Shown piece by piece: positions 1 through 7,635 of a stretch of DNA of 64,000 nt. Position numbers and translations under genes: made by a program. Position 1 is the first letter of the stretch, and the number at the start of each line of letters is the position of its first letter. The stretch spans positions 1 through 64,000 of the forward strand of contig JAGCWW010000082.1 in assembly GCA_017961685.1 (NCBI GenBank). Reading direction: 5' to 3'. The notes under the pieces are model-generated. The model saw only the letters and a program-made list of their open reading frames with translations, was not told where the DNA came from and ran no database searches. The stretch is from Acholeplasmatales bacterium (GTDB lineage Bacteria; Bacillota_I; Bacilli_A; Acholeplasmatales; JAEDCM01).

Positions 1-439
1 TTTTAATAGTATTATCTAAGCTATGATTTTTTATTTTGGATATATATTCTAGATAAATACTTGAATTTGAATCTATACCCAGTTCTATTAATATGTCTTT
101 AATTATTTTTACCTTATCAGAATCATCTATGATGGATGGTGATTCATTAAAACCTAATAAATAATAGAAATCTTTAATACATTCATAGCAAAAAGCATGA
201 AAGGTATATACATTTTCAAATGTAGATACTTTTTTTATTCTTTCTTTCATTTCTTTGCTTGCTTTATTAGTAAATGTAAAAGCAATTATAGTATTAGGAT
301 TAATACCTTCTTCTAATAATTTCATTATTCTATTTGTTAGAACTTTTGTTTTACCTGTACCTGCACCAGCCATAACTAATACTTTATGATTAGTAGTAAA
401 GACTGCTTGTTTTTGTTTATCATTTAGTTCTTCAAACAT
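1..439 (-). CDS. UvrD/PcrA-like superfamily I helicase, N-terminal part (cut by window edge)
   Basis: About 146 residues are visible, starting MFEELNDKQKQAV, a Q-motif for adenine recognition. Walker A follows (GAGTGKT, about residues 26-32), then motif Ia (AFTFTNKASKEM) and the TFHAFC segment typical of UvrD/Rep/PcrA 3'-5' helicases. The gene runs off the left edge. Its ATG shares one base with the TAA of the upstream replication initiator gene, so the two are probably translationally coupled. Rep_trans plasmids need a PcrA-type helicase to unwind from the nick, so a dedicated helicase beside rep makes sense. The family call is firm. Whether the full protein also carries a nuclease domain cannot be seen. 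Confidence 0.9.
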   Translation of the reverse strand, partial: MFEELNDKQKQAVFTTNHKVLVMAGAGTGKTKVLTNRIMKLLEEGINPNTIIAFTFTNKASKEMKERIKKVSTFENVYTFHAFCYECIKDFYYLLGFNESPSIIDDSDKVKIIKDILIELGIDSNSSIYLEYISKIKNHSLDNTIK

Positions 440-1569
440 TAGAAAGGCATCTCCATTTCTTCTATCTTTAAAAACAAATTAGTTCTTAGAGTAGCAAATT
501 CTTCATCTGTATATGGTTTAAGATTCATTTGGTATAAAAACATATTAAATCTTTTAAGTTTCTTCTTATCAAAGTTAGATAACTTATATAATACCTTTAG
601 CATTTCATAAAAGAATGTTTCATAGTTAGCCTTACATTGAGCAAGTCTAACCATTAAATAGAAAGCTGCTTTAGGTTCAATATAATTGAAACTTGATTCA
701 TATGAGAATATTTTTTCATCAGGATTTTTAATAATCCCTTTCTTTACTCCACCCAAAAAATCAGTCCATGATTGATCTGTATCTATATGCCCTTGATTCC
801 TTGCGTTATTATTATTGTCCTGTTTAATATCTAATAGTCCATATAGAACTTCAAATGCAAATAAGCGCATATTGAAGCCATATTGTAATTCATTTGTATC
901 GTAATAATCAGTTAAAAAGTTATATACAATTGCATTTGCTCTATCATCTCTAAATCTCATTTCATATCTTACCCAATAATCTTCTGCGATTTCTTTTCCT
1001 TTATTTATTTGTTCTATCTTTTTGTCATAAATACATAACTGTGTTGGTGATTTAGTTGATCCAAAAGTTAAAGATAAACCAGTTTCTATAAAACCAATAG
1101 GCCTTGGTGGTTTGTTAAAGATAGATGTATATTGTTTAATCTTTATTTTGCCGTATAGTTTGCATAAAGGCATTTCTTCTCCTGAATAATCATCTATGGC
1201 AACATCTATTCTCTTGAATGTACCATTTAGCCTCATCAGATACAAGAATAAATCTTTCCATGTTTTATCTTGATTTCTTCTTTCAAAATCTCTACATCCT
1301 TCTCCTTTAAACTCTAAATGGCATGTTCTATAACCTGTATCATTTTCAGGTCCAGATAATCTTAAAGTCATTGAATCACCTAATGCATATTGATATTTAT
1401 ATCTTAGAGTTGAATAATCTTCTCTATTTACTTCCATAAAATTAACGTTTAAATAATTTGAAATCATTTTAACTGTATCAAGGACTACTGCAAGCTCATT
1501 ATCATCCGCCTCAACTATTAATGGAAATGTAACACTCAAGTAGTCTATTTTTATTTCTTTATCCTCCAT
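439..1569 (-). CDS. rep: Rep_trans-family replication initiation factor (rolling-circle Rep / MobT-like relaxase)
   Basis: This 376-aa protein fits the replication initiation factor family that includes pT181 RepC and the Tn916 Orf20/MobT proteins. Visible signatures are FKRIDVAIDD (acidic metal-site-like motif, about residues 119-127) and FGSTKSPTQLCIYDKK followed by WVRYEMRFRDDRA. The tyrosine of YDK is one candidate nucleophile, but this is not proven from sequence. The ATG at 1569 is chosen because AAGGAG lies 9 bases upstream; an in-frame TTG further upstream abuts that site. A pT181-like origin hairpin lies about 65 bp upstream, and the helicase gene overlaps the stop. It probably nicks a plasmid, IME or ICE origin. 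Mobilisation rather than replication is possible. Confidence 0.88.
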   Translation of the reverse strand: MEDKEIKIDYLSVTFPLIVEADDNELAVVLDTVKMISNYLNVNFMEVNREDYSTLRYKYQYALGDSMTLRLSGPENDTGYRTCHLEFKGEGCRDFERRNQDKTWKDLFLYLMRLNGTFKRIDVAIDDYSGEEMPLCKLYGKIKIKQYTSIFNKPPRPIGFIETGLSLTFGSTKSPTQLCIYDKKIEQINKGKEIAEDYWVRYEMRFRDDRANAIVYNFLTDYYDTNELQYGFNMRLFAFEVLYGLLDIKQDNNNNARNQGHIDTDQSWTDFLGGVKKGIIKNPDEKIFSYESSFNYIEPKAAFYLMVRLAQCKANYETFFYEMLKVLYKLSNFDKKKLKRFNMFLYQMNLKPYTDEEFATLRTNLFLKIEEMEMPF

Positions 1570-1618
1570 AATTAACAACTCCTTTCATAATAGTTCATAT
1601 AAGGCAGCTAAGGACGGT

Positions 1619-1660
1619 TTGCGACACGACAGAGGGGCTATTAGTAATAGCCCCATCTGC
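1619..1660 (-). other. Candidate rolling-circle double-strand origin (nick-site hairpin)
   Basis: A 10-bp perfect inverted repeat (1634-1643 with 1645-1654, GGGGCTATTA / TAATAGCCCC) is extended by an imperfect outer stem (GACACGACAGA against the CTGCC..TGTGT side). On the minus strand the tip reads GGCTATTACTAATAGCC, close to the pT181 nick hairpin GGCTACTCTAATAGCC. It lies just upstream of the rep start on the same strand. The fold and placement are seen directly. Origin function and a nick before AATA are inferred from the pT181 family. Confidence 0.65.
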
Positions 1661-1764
1661 CTTGTGTTACGTAAACCTTTACCCTTAGCAGATATCTTAT
1701 ATTTATATAAATGTATTTTTAAAACTTTATTCTTATTTTATTATTTCATTATGTTTTCTTCATT

Positions 1765-1821
1765 AATAGCACCTCCATTTTCTTTTCTATATTTTAATAA
1801 TAGTATGGTGCTATTGTCGTG
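1765..1821. repeat. Second inverted repeat near the rep origin (possible Rep-binding or single-strand-origin element)
   Basis: AATAGCACC (1765-1773) and GGTGCTATT (1807-1815) form 9-bp arms around a 33-nt spacer. The motif CACGACA beside the origin hairpin (1625-1631) recurs inverted here as TGTCGTG (1815-1821). The rest of the 1570-1924 gap shows no convincing gene. Function is inferred only from position near rep. Confidence 0.35.
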
Positions 1822-1852
1822 TGCGAAGGGAAAAATGAATATTTATTCAAAA

Positions 1853-1887
1853 GCAAAAAAAAGACTAAATTTTTCACAATTTAGTCT
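1853..1887 (-). terminator. Rho-independent terminator of the toxN gene
   Basis: On the minus strand AGACTAAAT pairs with ATTTAGTCT (9 bp, 8-nt loop) and is followed by a run of T. It lies just past the toxin stop codon. Confidence 0.8.
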
Positions 1888-1924
1888 ACAAATTTTAAAA
1901 TTATAAAGGAATGTTACAAGTATA

Positions 1925-2527
1925 TTATTTTTTATTCTCTTGTATTCCTATCCATTCTTTGCATTTTTCTTCTGCTAATTTATAATTTACCCAATAACTA
2001 GCATATTTTCTTTCTTCCTCTGTTAATGATGAAGGACTATTCAATGAAGCTATTTTAGTATTATACATTTTATTAACTCTATTGTTAATAATCTTTAATG
2101 TATTCTCTTTATTTACCCAATTCATCAAATCAGTAAAATCTGCTTTAAATTTAGGATTTGGTTCTGAAGATATATCATATTCAATAACCGCTTGACTAGG
2201 AATAGGAATCATGCAAGCAGTAACCAATATAGATGTAAGTTTTTCATTTCCATCCTTGTCTCTTTCGATAAATTCTATATCAAACTTTGAACGTTTAATT
2301 TTTCTTATACCACTAGCATTAGTATAAGTTTTGCCATGTTTGCTCATTTCTTTAGATCCTTTGTGAATAGGAATATAATATAAGTATTCTCCTACAGTTA
2401 AACAAACGCCGACATATTTTCTTCCACCATTAGTACTTAACCCTATTTTTGAATCTCGAACATTCGATAATCTAGGATCTTTCTTTAAAAAATCTATATA
2501 ATTTGGATCTACATTTATTAATCTCAT
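1925..2527 (-). CDS. toxN: ToxN/AbiQ-family endoribonuclease toxin (type III toxin-antitoxin)
   Basis: This 200-aa protein resembles the ToxN/AbiQ RNase family. An N-terminal INVDPNYIDFLKK matches the YxxYLK opening. KYVGVCL (37-43) is followed by YYIPIHKGSKEMSKHG, the position of the P(L/I)xxSKxxH active-site stretch. MIPIP (106-110) and a helical C-terminus ending in a KxxEEKCKEW-type tail complete the match. Start ATG 2527 has AGAAAGGAG 5 bases upstream. The upstream context is what makes the call: tandem 38-nt repeats, then a terminator, then this gene, exactly the type III layout. The toxin would cut cellular mRNA and be held inactive by repeat RNA, giving abortive phage defence or element maintenance. 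Confidence 0.85.
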   Translation of the reverse strand: MRLINVDPNYIDFLKKDPRLSNVRDSKIGLSTNGGRKYVGVCLTVGEYLYYIPIHKGSKEMSKHGKTYTNASGIRKIKRSKFDIEFIERDKDGNEKLTSILVTACMIPIPSQAVIEYDISSEPNPKFKADFTDLMNWVNKENTLKIINNRVNKMYNTKIASLNSPSSLTEEERKYASYWVNYKLAEEKCKEWIGIQENKK

Positions 2528-2551
2528 AAAATCTCCTTTCTATAAATTAAA

Positions 2552-2573
2552 AAAGGTAGAGTAATCTACCTTT
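2552..2573 (-). terminator. Attenuating terminator between antitoxin RNA and toxN
   Basis: AAAGGTAGA and TCTACCTTT form a 9-bp stem with a 4-nt loop, followed on the minus strand by six T. In known type III systems a terminator in this position lets most transcripts end after the antitoxin, setting excess antitoxin over toxin. Confidence 0.85.
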
Positions 2574-2582
2574 AATAAATCT

Positions 2583-2708
2583 GCACTTATGGTAGCAATT
2601 CACCTTTTGTTTGTAACCTCACATTTATAGTTGTGAATTACTTTTTGTATGTAACCTTGCACTTATGGTAGCAACTCACCTTTTGTAAATTAAAGTATTT
2701 CCTACTTC
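2583..2708 (-). ncRNA. toxI: Type III antitoxin RNA: about 2.8 tandem repeats of about 38 nt
   Basis: Three adjoining repeat units start (plus-strand view) at 2583, 2620 and 2659; the first and third are exactly 76 nt apart, and the last is partial, ending near 2686. Units share ..TTAT..TAG....CACCTTTTGT..GTAACCT. On the RNA strand each unit can form a small stem whose bases co-vary: TTGC/GCAA in one unit, TCACA/TGTGA in another. Loop bases (ACC or AACU) can pair with downstream GGU(U), as needed for an H-type pseudoknot. ToxI and AntiQ are likewise tandem 35-36-nt repeats with pseudoknots. Transcript start is inferred from the promoter at 2715-2742. Confidence 0.82.
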
Positions 2709-2714
2709 AATTAT

Positions 2715-2742
2715 ATTATAACACATTTTTAAGCAATGTAAA
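2715..2742 (-). promoter_or_regulatory. Promoter of the type III toxin-antitoxin operon
   Basis: TTTACA (-35, 2742-2737), a 16-bp spacer and a perfect TATAAT (-10, 2720-2715) on the minus strand point into the repeat array. No other promoter is needed for antitoxin and toxin. Confidence 0.75.
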
Positions 2743-2909
2743 GATATTACTTAACATAACATATTTTTCAAATTTAATAATCTGTTTTTTTACGTGTCCT
2801 TATTATTTTATAGGTAATAAGATTAGAATTCCATTTGATTTATTAAATAAAACAATACAATATTTACAATAATTAACAAAAAAATAGTACAATTTTTCTC
2901 ATAATATTT

Positions 2910-3209
2910 TTATTCTGTTTTATCATCTTGTTGTCTTAATTCAAGCTTTAACATATTCTCAATATTTGACAACAATTCTTTCACTTTCGTATAAATTGCA
3001 ATACACATTTTATCATTTTTCTTTTCATCATCACTCGTTTTATCAATTATTTCAAATGTATCTTCTATATTATAGTCTTTGAAAAACGAAATATATAAAT
3101 CTGAACCATTCAGTATTTTTTCAGTAACGCTAATCTCTATTAATTTATTATCATTTTCTTTAAAAATATAGTTAGTAGCATCTTTATAAAAATTAATAAC
3201 TCTTTTCAT
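2910..3209 (-). CDS. Small hypothetical protein, last gene of the ATPase-TOPRIM-PHP operon
   Basis: This 99-aa acidic, lysine-rich protein matches no family I recognise. It has no signal peptide or membrane segment. Its start overlaps the end of the PHP-ATPase gene by 17 bp, so it is probably co-translated with it. Being the last, small gene of a likely defence operon, it could be an accessory or inhibitory subunit, but that is only inference. The 2761-2909 stretch downstream shows nothing recognisable. Confidence 0.65.
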   Translation of the reverse strand: MKRVINFYKDATNYIFKENDNKLIEISVTEKILNGSDLYISFFKDYNIEDTFEIIDKTSDDEKKNDKMCIAIYTKVKELLSNIENMLKLELRQQDDKTE

Positions 3210-5568
3210 ATTTTTTATATCTCTCCTTTAACGAATCTATTCCGCCCTCAATATTATCAGCAACTATCTTTAATATATCTGTTTTGTCATCTTTAAATTC
3301 TAAAGCTCCATTTTCAATTGTAATTTTACCACTATTATCATCTTTTTTTAGAAAAATAATATTGTCTACATCCAAATTTACAATAAATTGTGGATTATGT
3401 GTTATCAATAATATTTGTCTATTATTTGAAAGAGTTTTGAAATTTGCTAATAATTTCTTTTTAATTGATGGTTGTGAGACATCATCTTCAGGCTGATCTA
3501 TAATGTAAATGCCTGATTTCTTAGTATCATTAGCAAGTAAATCAAAATATATTTGCGCATTAGCACCATTTGATAATTCTTTAGTTACATCAGTGTCCTT
3601 AGAATTGTTTATTACATATTTTATTTTTAAATCAGCATTAATTTTGGTGCTTATTGCATTTTTGTAGTGTTCATAAATGTCGTCTATAGTTTGATCTCCA
3701 GTTTTTATGTTTCCCTCAAATTCAATTGGATCAACATCAGTAATATTTTTTATATCTTTCTTATACGTAGAAGCTAGAGGATATTTTAATAAATCAAAAA
3801 TATAATTACTATCTATTTTAAGTATTGATGGCTTACATATAAATCTATATTCACCATTATTATTTATTTCTGGTTCTATAAGGGTTTCGATTATAGTTAA
3901 ATCAAAATCATTAAAGTTCTGATTTATTTTAACAATATTTTTTATTGTTTCAGCTAATTCACTAAACTTTAAATTATATGCTTCTTTATTCTTTTGCATT
4001 TCAGTTTTTGTATTATTTAATTCATTATTTAGGCTTAATATCTCAGCGTTTATTAATTCTACTTTTCTTTCTTCTAATAATACACCTTTCTTTAAGTTAA
4101 CATATTTAGTTTTTAAAACTATTAAATATTGTTTATATTCATTTAGTTTTGCTTTTTCTTCTAAATTAATTAATTTGTTATCTATAACATTATCTGTATC
4201 TATTATAGTTTTATCTATACTTGTTATTAAATCAGTATAATTTTTGATAATTGTTTTAAAATCAATTGTTATTTCATTAATTTGTAATGACATAGATTCT
4301 TCATGAATTTCAAATGTAATATCTGATAACTTCTTTAATTCTTGGCTTAATAACTTTTTATTTTTTAGAAAGGAAATATATTCCTCAACTTTTCTGTTTA
4401 TTTTTTCTTTAACAATATTATAATTTGGCTCAACAGGATAATATTCATTCAAAAAATCTTTAGATTTAGTTTTATTATTTGTAAAAAGTTCTCTAATATT
4501 TCCTTGCTTATCAAAATGTCTTATTTGTTCTTGGGTAATTCGAGTTTTAATTTTAATTTTATTTTCATCTAAATATTTATCATATGCTTCTTTTAATGAT
4601 TTGTTTTTTTCTATTTCTCTATAATCAGTCATTTTATGTAATAGCAATGATTTTCCAATAGAATTGTCTCCAATTATAGCATTAATACCTTTTGATAATT
4701 CTATATCATAATCGGTTTCATTAATTGATAATTGAATTTTTTCAATTGGTGCATTTGCTGAAAAAAAGCTACTAACCCCAATTTTAATTCTACTAGAATC
4801 AGTGATTGCCATCATTGTTCCTCTAAATGATGGTAAACATTTTAAATAGCTAAATTCAAAATCACCATCATCACTTTTTTCTGGATAATTATTCCACTCA
4901 TGACAATCACTACCTGTAATAAATCTCATTTTTTCTAATTTCTTTTGTTGGTTTTCAATATAATAATTATTAAATATTTCATTCCTTTTGTTTTTGAATT
5001 CATATGCTTCAAAATAATCAACAAAAACTAATTTTTCCAATTCATCAATTCCTAATGTATTGGCATCATGCTTTCTTGGCTCTTTACTACCTAAACTTTC
5101 TTTTTGATGAGCTATTAAAATAGTATCAGTTCCGATTGTTCTTAATATATCTATATACTTTTCTTCTGAAAAAGAATTATCTAAATTATATAATGGTTTA
5201 TCATTAGAAGTATCATAAATTAATGGTTGAATTGATTTAATTTTTTCTTCATCAGAATCATCAAATAATGTAACAATATGTAATACTTGACCTAGAATAG
5301 TAACGCTAAACTCAACACCAGGCAATACTTTTTTTATACAATTACTATTATTATTCTCTTCTTTTTTCAATTTTGTATACAGATTATAATCAAAATTATC
5401 ATGATCTGTTATAGATAACATATTAACGCCATTATCATTTAGTTTTGAAATCAAAATAGGTAGATTATCTATAGTACCATATTTAACTTTATCATGGTCT
5501 TTAAAATGTGAAGCATTTGAATGTATATGAAAATCCACTTTTAAAGCTTTCTTAACTATTCTATCCAT
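3193..5568 (-). CDS. PHP-domain / SMC-like ATPase fusion protein (TrlF-like)
   Basis: This 791-aa protein joins a PHP phosphoesterase domain (about 1-260) to an ABC/SMC-type ATPase. PHP metal motifs are DFHIHSN (12-18), SITDHDN (52-58), an H in LIAHQKE (about 154) and TGSDCH (218-223). Walker A is GDNSIGKS (300-307). A long Lys/Glu/Asn-rich coiled coil (about 385-560) separates it from a signature-like ELSNGANAQ, a Walker B with IIDQPEDD and an H-loop LLITHNP near the C-terminus. IDQPED is typical of SMC-like defence ATPases. Start ATG 5568 has GAAGGTGAT upstream. It sits 20 bp after the TOPRIM gene. A nucleic-acid or nucleotide cleaving role is inferred from the domains. Confidence 0.85.
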   Translation of the reverse strand: MDRIVKKALKVDFHIHSNASHFKDHDKVKYGTIDNLPILISKLNDNGVNMLSITDHDNFDYNLYTKLKKEENNNSNCIKKVLPGVEFSVTILGQVLHIVTLFDDSDEEKIKSIQPLIYDTSNDKPLYNLDNSFSEEKYIDILRTIGTDTILIAHQKESLGSKEPRKHDANTLGIDELEKLVFVDYFEAYEFKNKRNEIFNNYYIENQQKKLEKMRFITGSDCHEWNNYPEKSDDGDFEFSYLKCLPSFRGTMMAITDSSRIKIGVSSFFSANAPIEKIQLSINETDYDIELSKGINAIIGDNSIGKSLLLHKMTDYREIEKNKSLKEAYDKYLDENKIKIKTRITQEQIRHFDKQGNIRELFTNNKTKSKDFLNEYYPVEPNYNIVKEKINRKVEEYISFLKNKKLLSQELKKLSDITFEIHEESMSLQINEITIDFKTIIKNYTDLITSIDKTIIDTDNVIDNKLINLEEKAKLNEYKQYLIVLKTKYVNLKKGVLLEERKVELINAEILSLNNELNNTKTEMQKNKEAYNLKFSELAETIKNIVKINQNFNDFDLTIIETLIEPEINNNGEYRFICKPSILKIDSNYIFDLLKYPLASTYKKDIKNITDVDPIEFEGNIKTGDQTIDDIYEHYKNAISTKINADLKIKYVINNSKDTDVTKELSNGANAQIYFDLLANDTKKSGIYIIDQPEDDVSQPSIKKKLLANFKTLSNNRQILLITHNPQFIVNLDVDNIIFLKKDDNSGKITIENGALEFKDDKTDILKIVADNIEGGIDSLKERYKKYEKSY

Positions 5569-5588
5569 ATTATCACCTTCTTAAATAT

Positions 5589-6371
5589 CTATCCAACATT
5601 TGAAAACCATTCACTAACGCAATAATAATTATCTATCTTGATTGTTAATTTATTGATAAAAGCTATAAACACATATACAACAGTCGTAAAATATCTATAT
5701 ATTACATATTTATTATCTTCATCATTTATTCTTTCGTTATACTTATTAATATAATCTATGACTAATTTTGGATGTTCCATAACATTTAGTTCATCAAAAT
5801 CATTTTTGTTTTTGTCAAGATAATATATACATAGTTTTTCAAAATTATCCACAATATAATCATTAATACTTTTCTTATTTGCGTTATAGTATTCGTTCAA
5901 AACTTTTTTATAATCTTTTATATGCTTAAATCTTTCTTCTTTTCTACTAGTATCAAAATCACCTAATACTTCTATGCATGGTGAAGATAACAGTAATAGC
6001 CCTGATGATGTTTCATCATTAAATTTAGAAAACATTTCATTAATATCTTCACAATCATTATGATCAACATCATACATTAAAAATATTCCTTGAAATAATT
6101 CACTATGAATACTTAATAGTTTCTCAAATGAATCAGTGTTCTCATTATATACTTTTAAGAAGTCATGTATTCTATTTCTAGGTCCTTCAATTATAACTAC
6201 ATTATTCTTTTCGTTTTCAAATTCTAATTCAGATAATTGATTAAAATTTTCAAAATCTAATTTTTCATCACATTTTATTACATTATATCCATATTTTTCT
6301 AGAACTCTTTTAAATATTGTTGGTTCAGTTTTTTCACCTTCAACTATTAACAAAAACCTATTCTTCGCCAT
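5589..6371 (-). CDS. TOPRIM-domain protein (RloB/AbiLii/OLD-like putative nuclease)
   Basis: The N-terminus FLLIVEGEKTEPTIF (6-20) carries the TOPRIM glutamate. MYDVDHND (99-106) supplies the DxD metal motif, and SSPCIEVLGD (129-138) matches the conserved SxPCxE block of RloB-like proteins. At 260 aa the protein is family-sized. Its start overlaps the upstream ATPase gene by 14 bp, the usual coupling of ATPase-TOPRIM pairs such as RloA-RloB, AbiL and PARIS (AriA-AriB). In those families the ATPase restrains the nuclease until infection. Nuclease activity here is inferred. A related protein is encoded at 38305-39045. Confidence 0.82.
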   Translation of the reverse strand: MAKNRFLLIVEGEKTEPTIFKRVLEKYGYNVIKCDEKLDFENFNQLSELEFENEKNNVVIIEGPRNRIHDFLKVYNENTDSFEKLLSIHSELFQGIFLMYDVDHNDCEDINEMFSKFNDETSSGLLLLSSPCIEVLGDFDTSRKEERFKHIKDYKKVLNEYYNANKKSINDYIVDNFEKLCIYYLDKNKNDFDELNVMEHPKLVIDYINKYNERINDEDNKYVIYRYFTTVVYVFIAFINKLTIKIDNYYCVSEWFSNVG

Positions 6372-7506
6372 TTATTGCCTCATCAAACATAGCAGACAAA
6401 TACATCTTTTCAATATTATTAACTTCTCTAATATTTTGATAGATGTTTGATAGTCTACAATATTTAGATTTTCCTTCATACCATTTTGCGAAATATATTT
6501 GATCTGGTCTTAATAATTGTAAAATATATGTATTATGTGATGAGAAGAATACTTGTATATTCTTTGATTTTATTACATTTAAAAATGATTTAATTGCACT
6601 AGGATGTAAAGCTTGTTCTAATTCATCAATAAATATAATACCATTTTCAGGCATAGATAAAAGAATTGATAGCATTACACTTTGATTTTTCATACCTTCT
6701 GATATGAATTCAAATGGTAATTCTCCTTTGAAATCTTTGCCTTCAATTTCAATAAAATATTTATTAGTTTCCATAATATTAGCTGTTCTTAAAGGCTTTT
6801 TAACAATTGAATATATTGGAAACTCATTATATCCTTTTAATATTTCTTTTACTTCTTCTGATTTGTTAACAAGCAAATCTAGGAAATTAACATCATTAAA
6901 AATTCTTGATCTTACAAAAGCGCCTCTGGAAATAAACGCTGGTGTTATTATTGTATATGAACTTATATATGTATAAGCTTTTTGTATATCATCATCATTT
7001 ATTTCACTTGAAGCAAGGCTTCTTAATGTCGATATTAATGTTGAGACATCTTGAACTTTTCTATTCTTTTTTCTATAAATAAAATTATTTAAATCACGTT
7101 CAAAAACAACATCGTTAGATGCTTTTAAAAATTCTTTAACTATTCCTTTGAAGCTTGATGTTTGAATAAAGTAATTATATTCAATATTCCCTATTTTAAA
7201 GAATAATTCTACACTTCCTCTTACCAATTCATCATTCTTTTTTGTGCTTCTATTGTATGTATCAAACAAAAAGTTATTTACAATAAATGGTCTAAGATTT
7301 GTAGCTGGTTCATTCATTAAAGCAACAAGTTGTTCCATTGTTCTAATAACAGATGTTTTACCACTACCATTATGTCCATAAATAGCAACAGGATTAACTA
7401 TTGTTCCATTTACATTATCTTCTAAAAATTTATATTTATCTTTTTTAAAATCTATCTCACATGTATCAATTGAATTTACATTTTTTATTATGATTTTTTC
7501 TAACAT
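6358..7506 (-). CDS. AAA/ABC-type ATPase of an RloA/AbiL/PARIS-like pair
   Basis: This 382-aa ATPase opens LEKIIIKNVNSI, as RecF/AAA_15-type proteins do. It has Walker A GHNGSGKT (44-51), a Walker B IIFIDELEQALHP and an H-switch FFSSHN, then LLRPDQIYF and a conserved NIEKMYLSAMF tail. Start ATG 7506 is chosen over an upstream one because GAGGTGA lies 5 bases before it; this also matches the length of its homologue at 39026-40165. It leads an operon with the TOPRIM, PHP-ATPase and 99-aa genes. The likely role is a sensor or regulator ATPase holding the TOPRIM effector. Confidence 0.85.
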   Translation of the reverse strand: MLEKIIIKNVNSIDTCEIDFKKDKYKFLEDNVNGTIVNPVAIYGHNGSGKTSVIRTMEQLVALMNEPATNLRPFIVNNFLFDTYNRSTKKNDELVRGSVELFFKIGNIEYNYFIQTSSFKGIVKEFLKASNDVVFERDLNNFIYRKKNRKVQDVSTLISTLRSLASSEINDDDIQKAYTYISSYTIITPAFISRGAFVRSRIFNDVNFLDLLVNKSEEVKEILKGYNEFPIYSIVKKPLRTANIMETNKYFIEIEGKDFKGELPFEFISEGMKNQSVMLSILLSMPENGIIFIDELEQALHPSAIKSFLNVIKSKNIQVFFSSHNTYILQLLRPDQIYFAKWYEGKSKYCRLSNIYQNIREVNNIEKMYLSAMFDEAINGEE

Positions 7507-7520
7507 AACTTCACCTCTTC

Positions 7521-7592
7521 TGTATATTTTATACACTTAATATTATAACACATTTTTTTGTTATTTCAATCGTGAAATGTATATTTTATACA
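7521..7592 (-). promoter_or_regulatory. Promoter with two identical palindromic operators for the ATPase-TOPRIM-PHP operon
   Basis: The -35 TTGAAA (7569-7564), 16-bp spacer and TATAAT (7547-7542) read toward the ATPase gene. The exact palindrome TGTATATTTTATACA (6-bp arms, TTT centre) occurs twice: at 7521-7535 over the expected start point and at 7578-7592 just above the -35. Two identical sites on either side of a promoter suggest repression by a dimeric regulator. No matching regulator is obvious nearby. Confidence 0.65.
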
Positions 7593-7635
7593 GATTCATT
7601 ATTAATCTATCGATATTTATGATTATTTTAAAAGC

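Noticed and set aside
1619-1906. Plus-strand 95-codon open frame
   Set aside because: It runs through the origin hairpin, the second dyad and the toxN terminator, has no ribosome site and encodes no protein-like domain.
2583-2686. Tandem 38-nt repeats as a CRISPR array
   Set aside because: Units adjoin each other with no unique spacers and are imperfect; they precede a ToxN-like gene, which fits a type III antitoxin.
7507-7536. Longer N-terminus for the defence ATPase
   Set aside because: The upstream ATG lies in the operator palindrome without a ribosome site, while ATG 7506 has GAGGTGA and matches its homologue's length.
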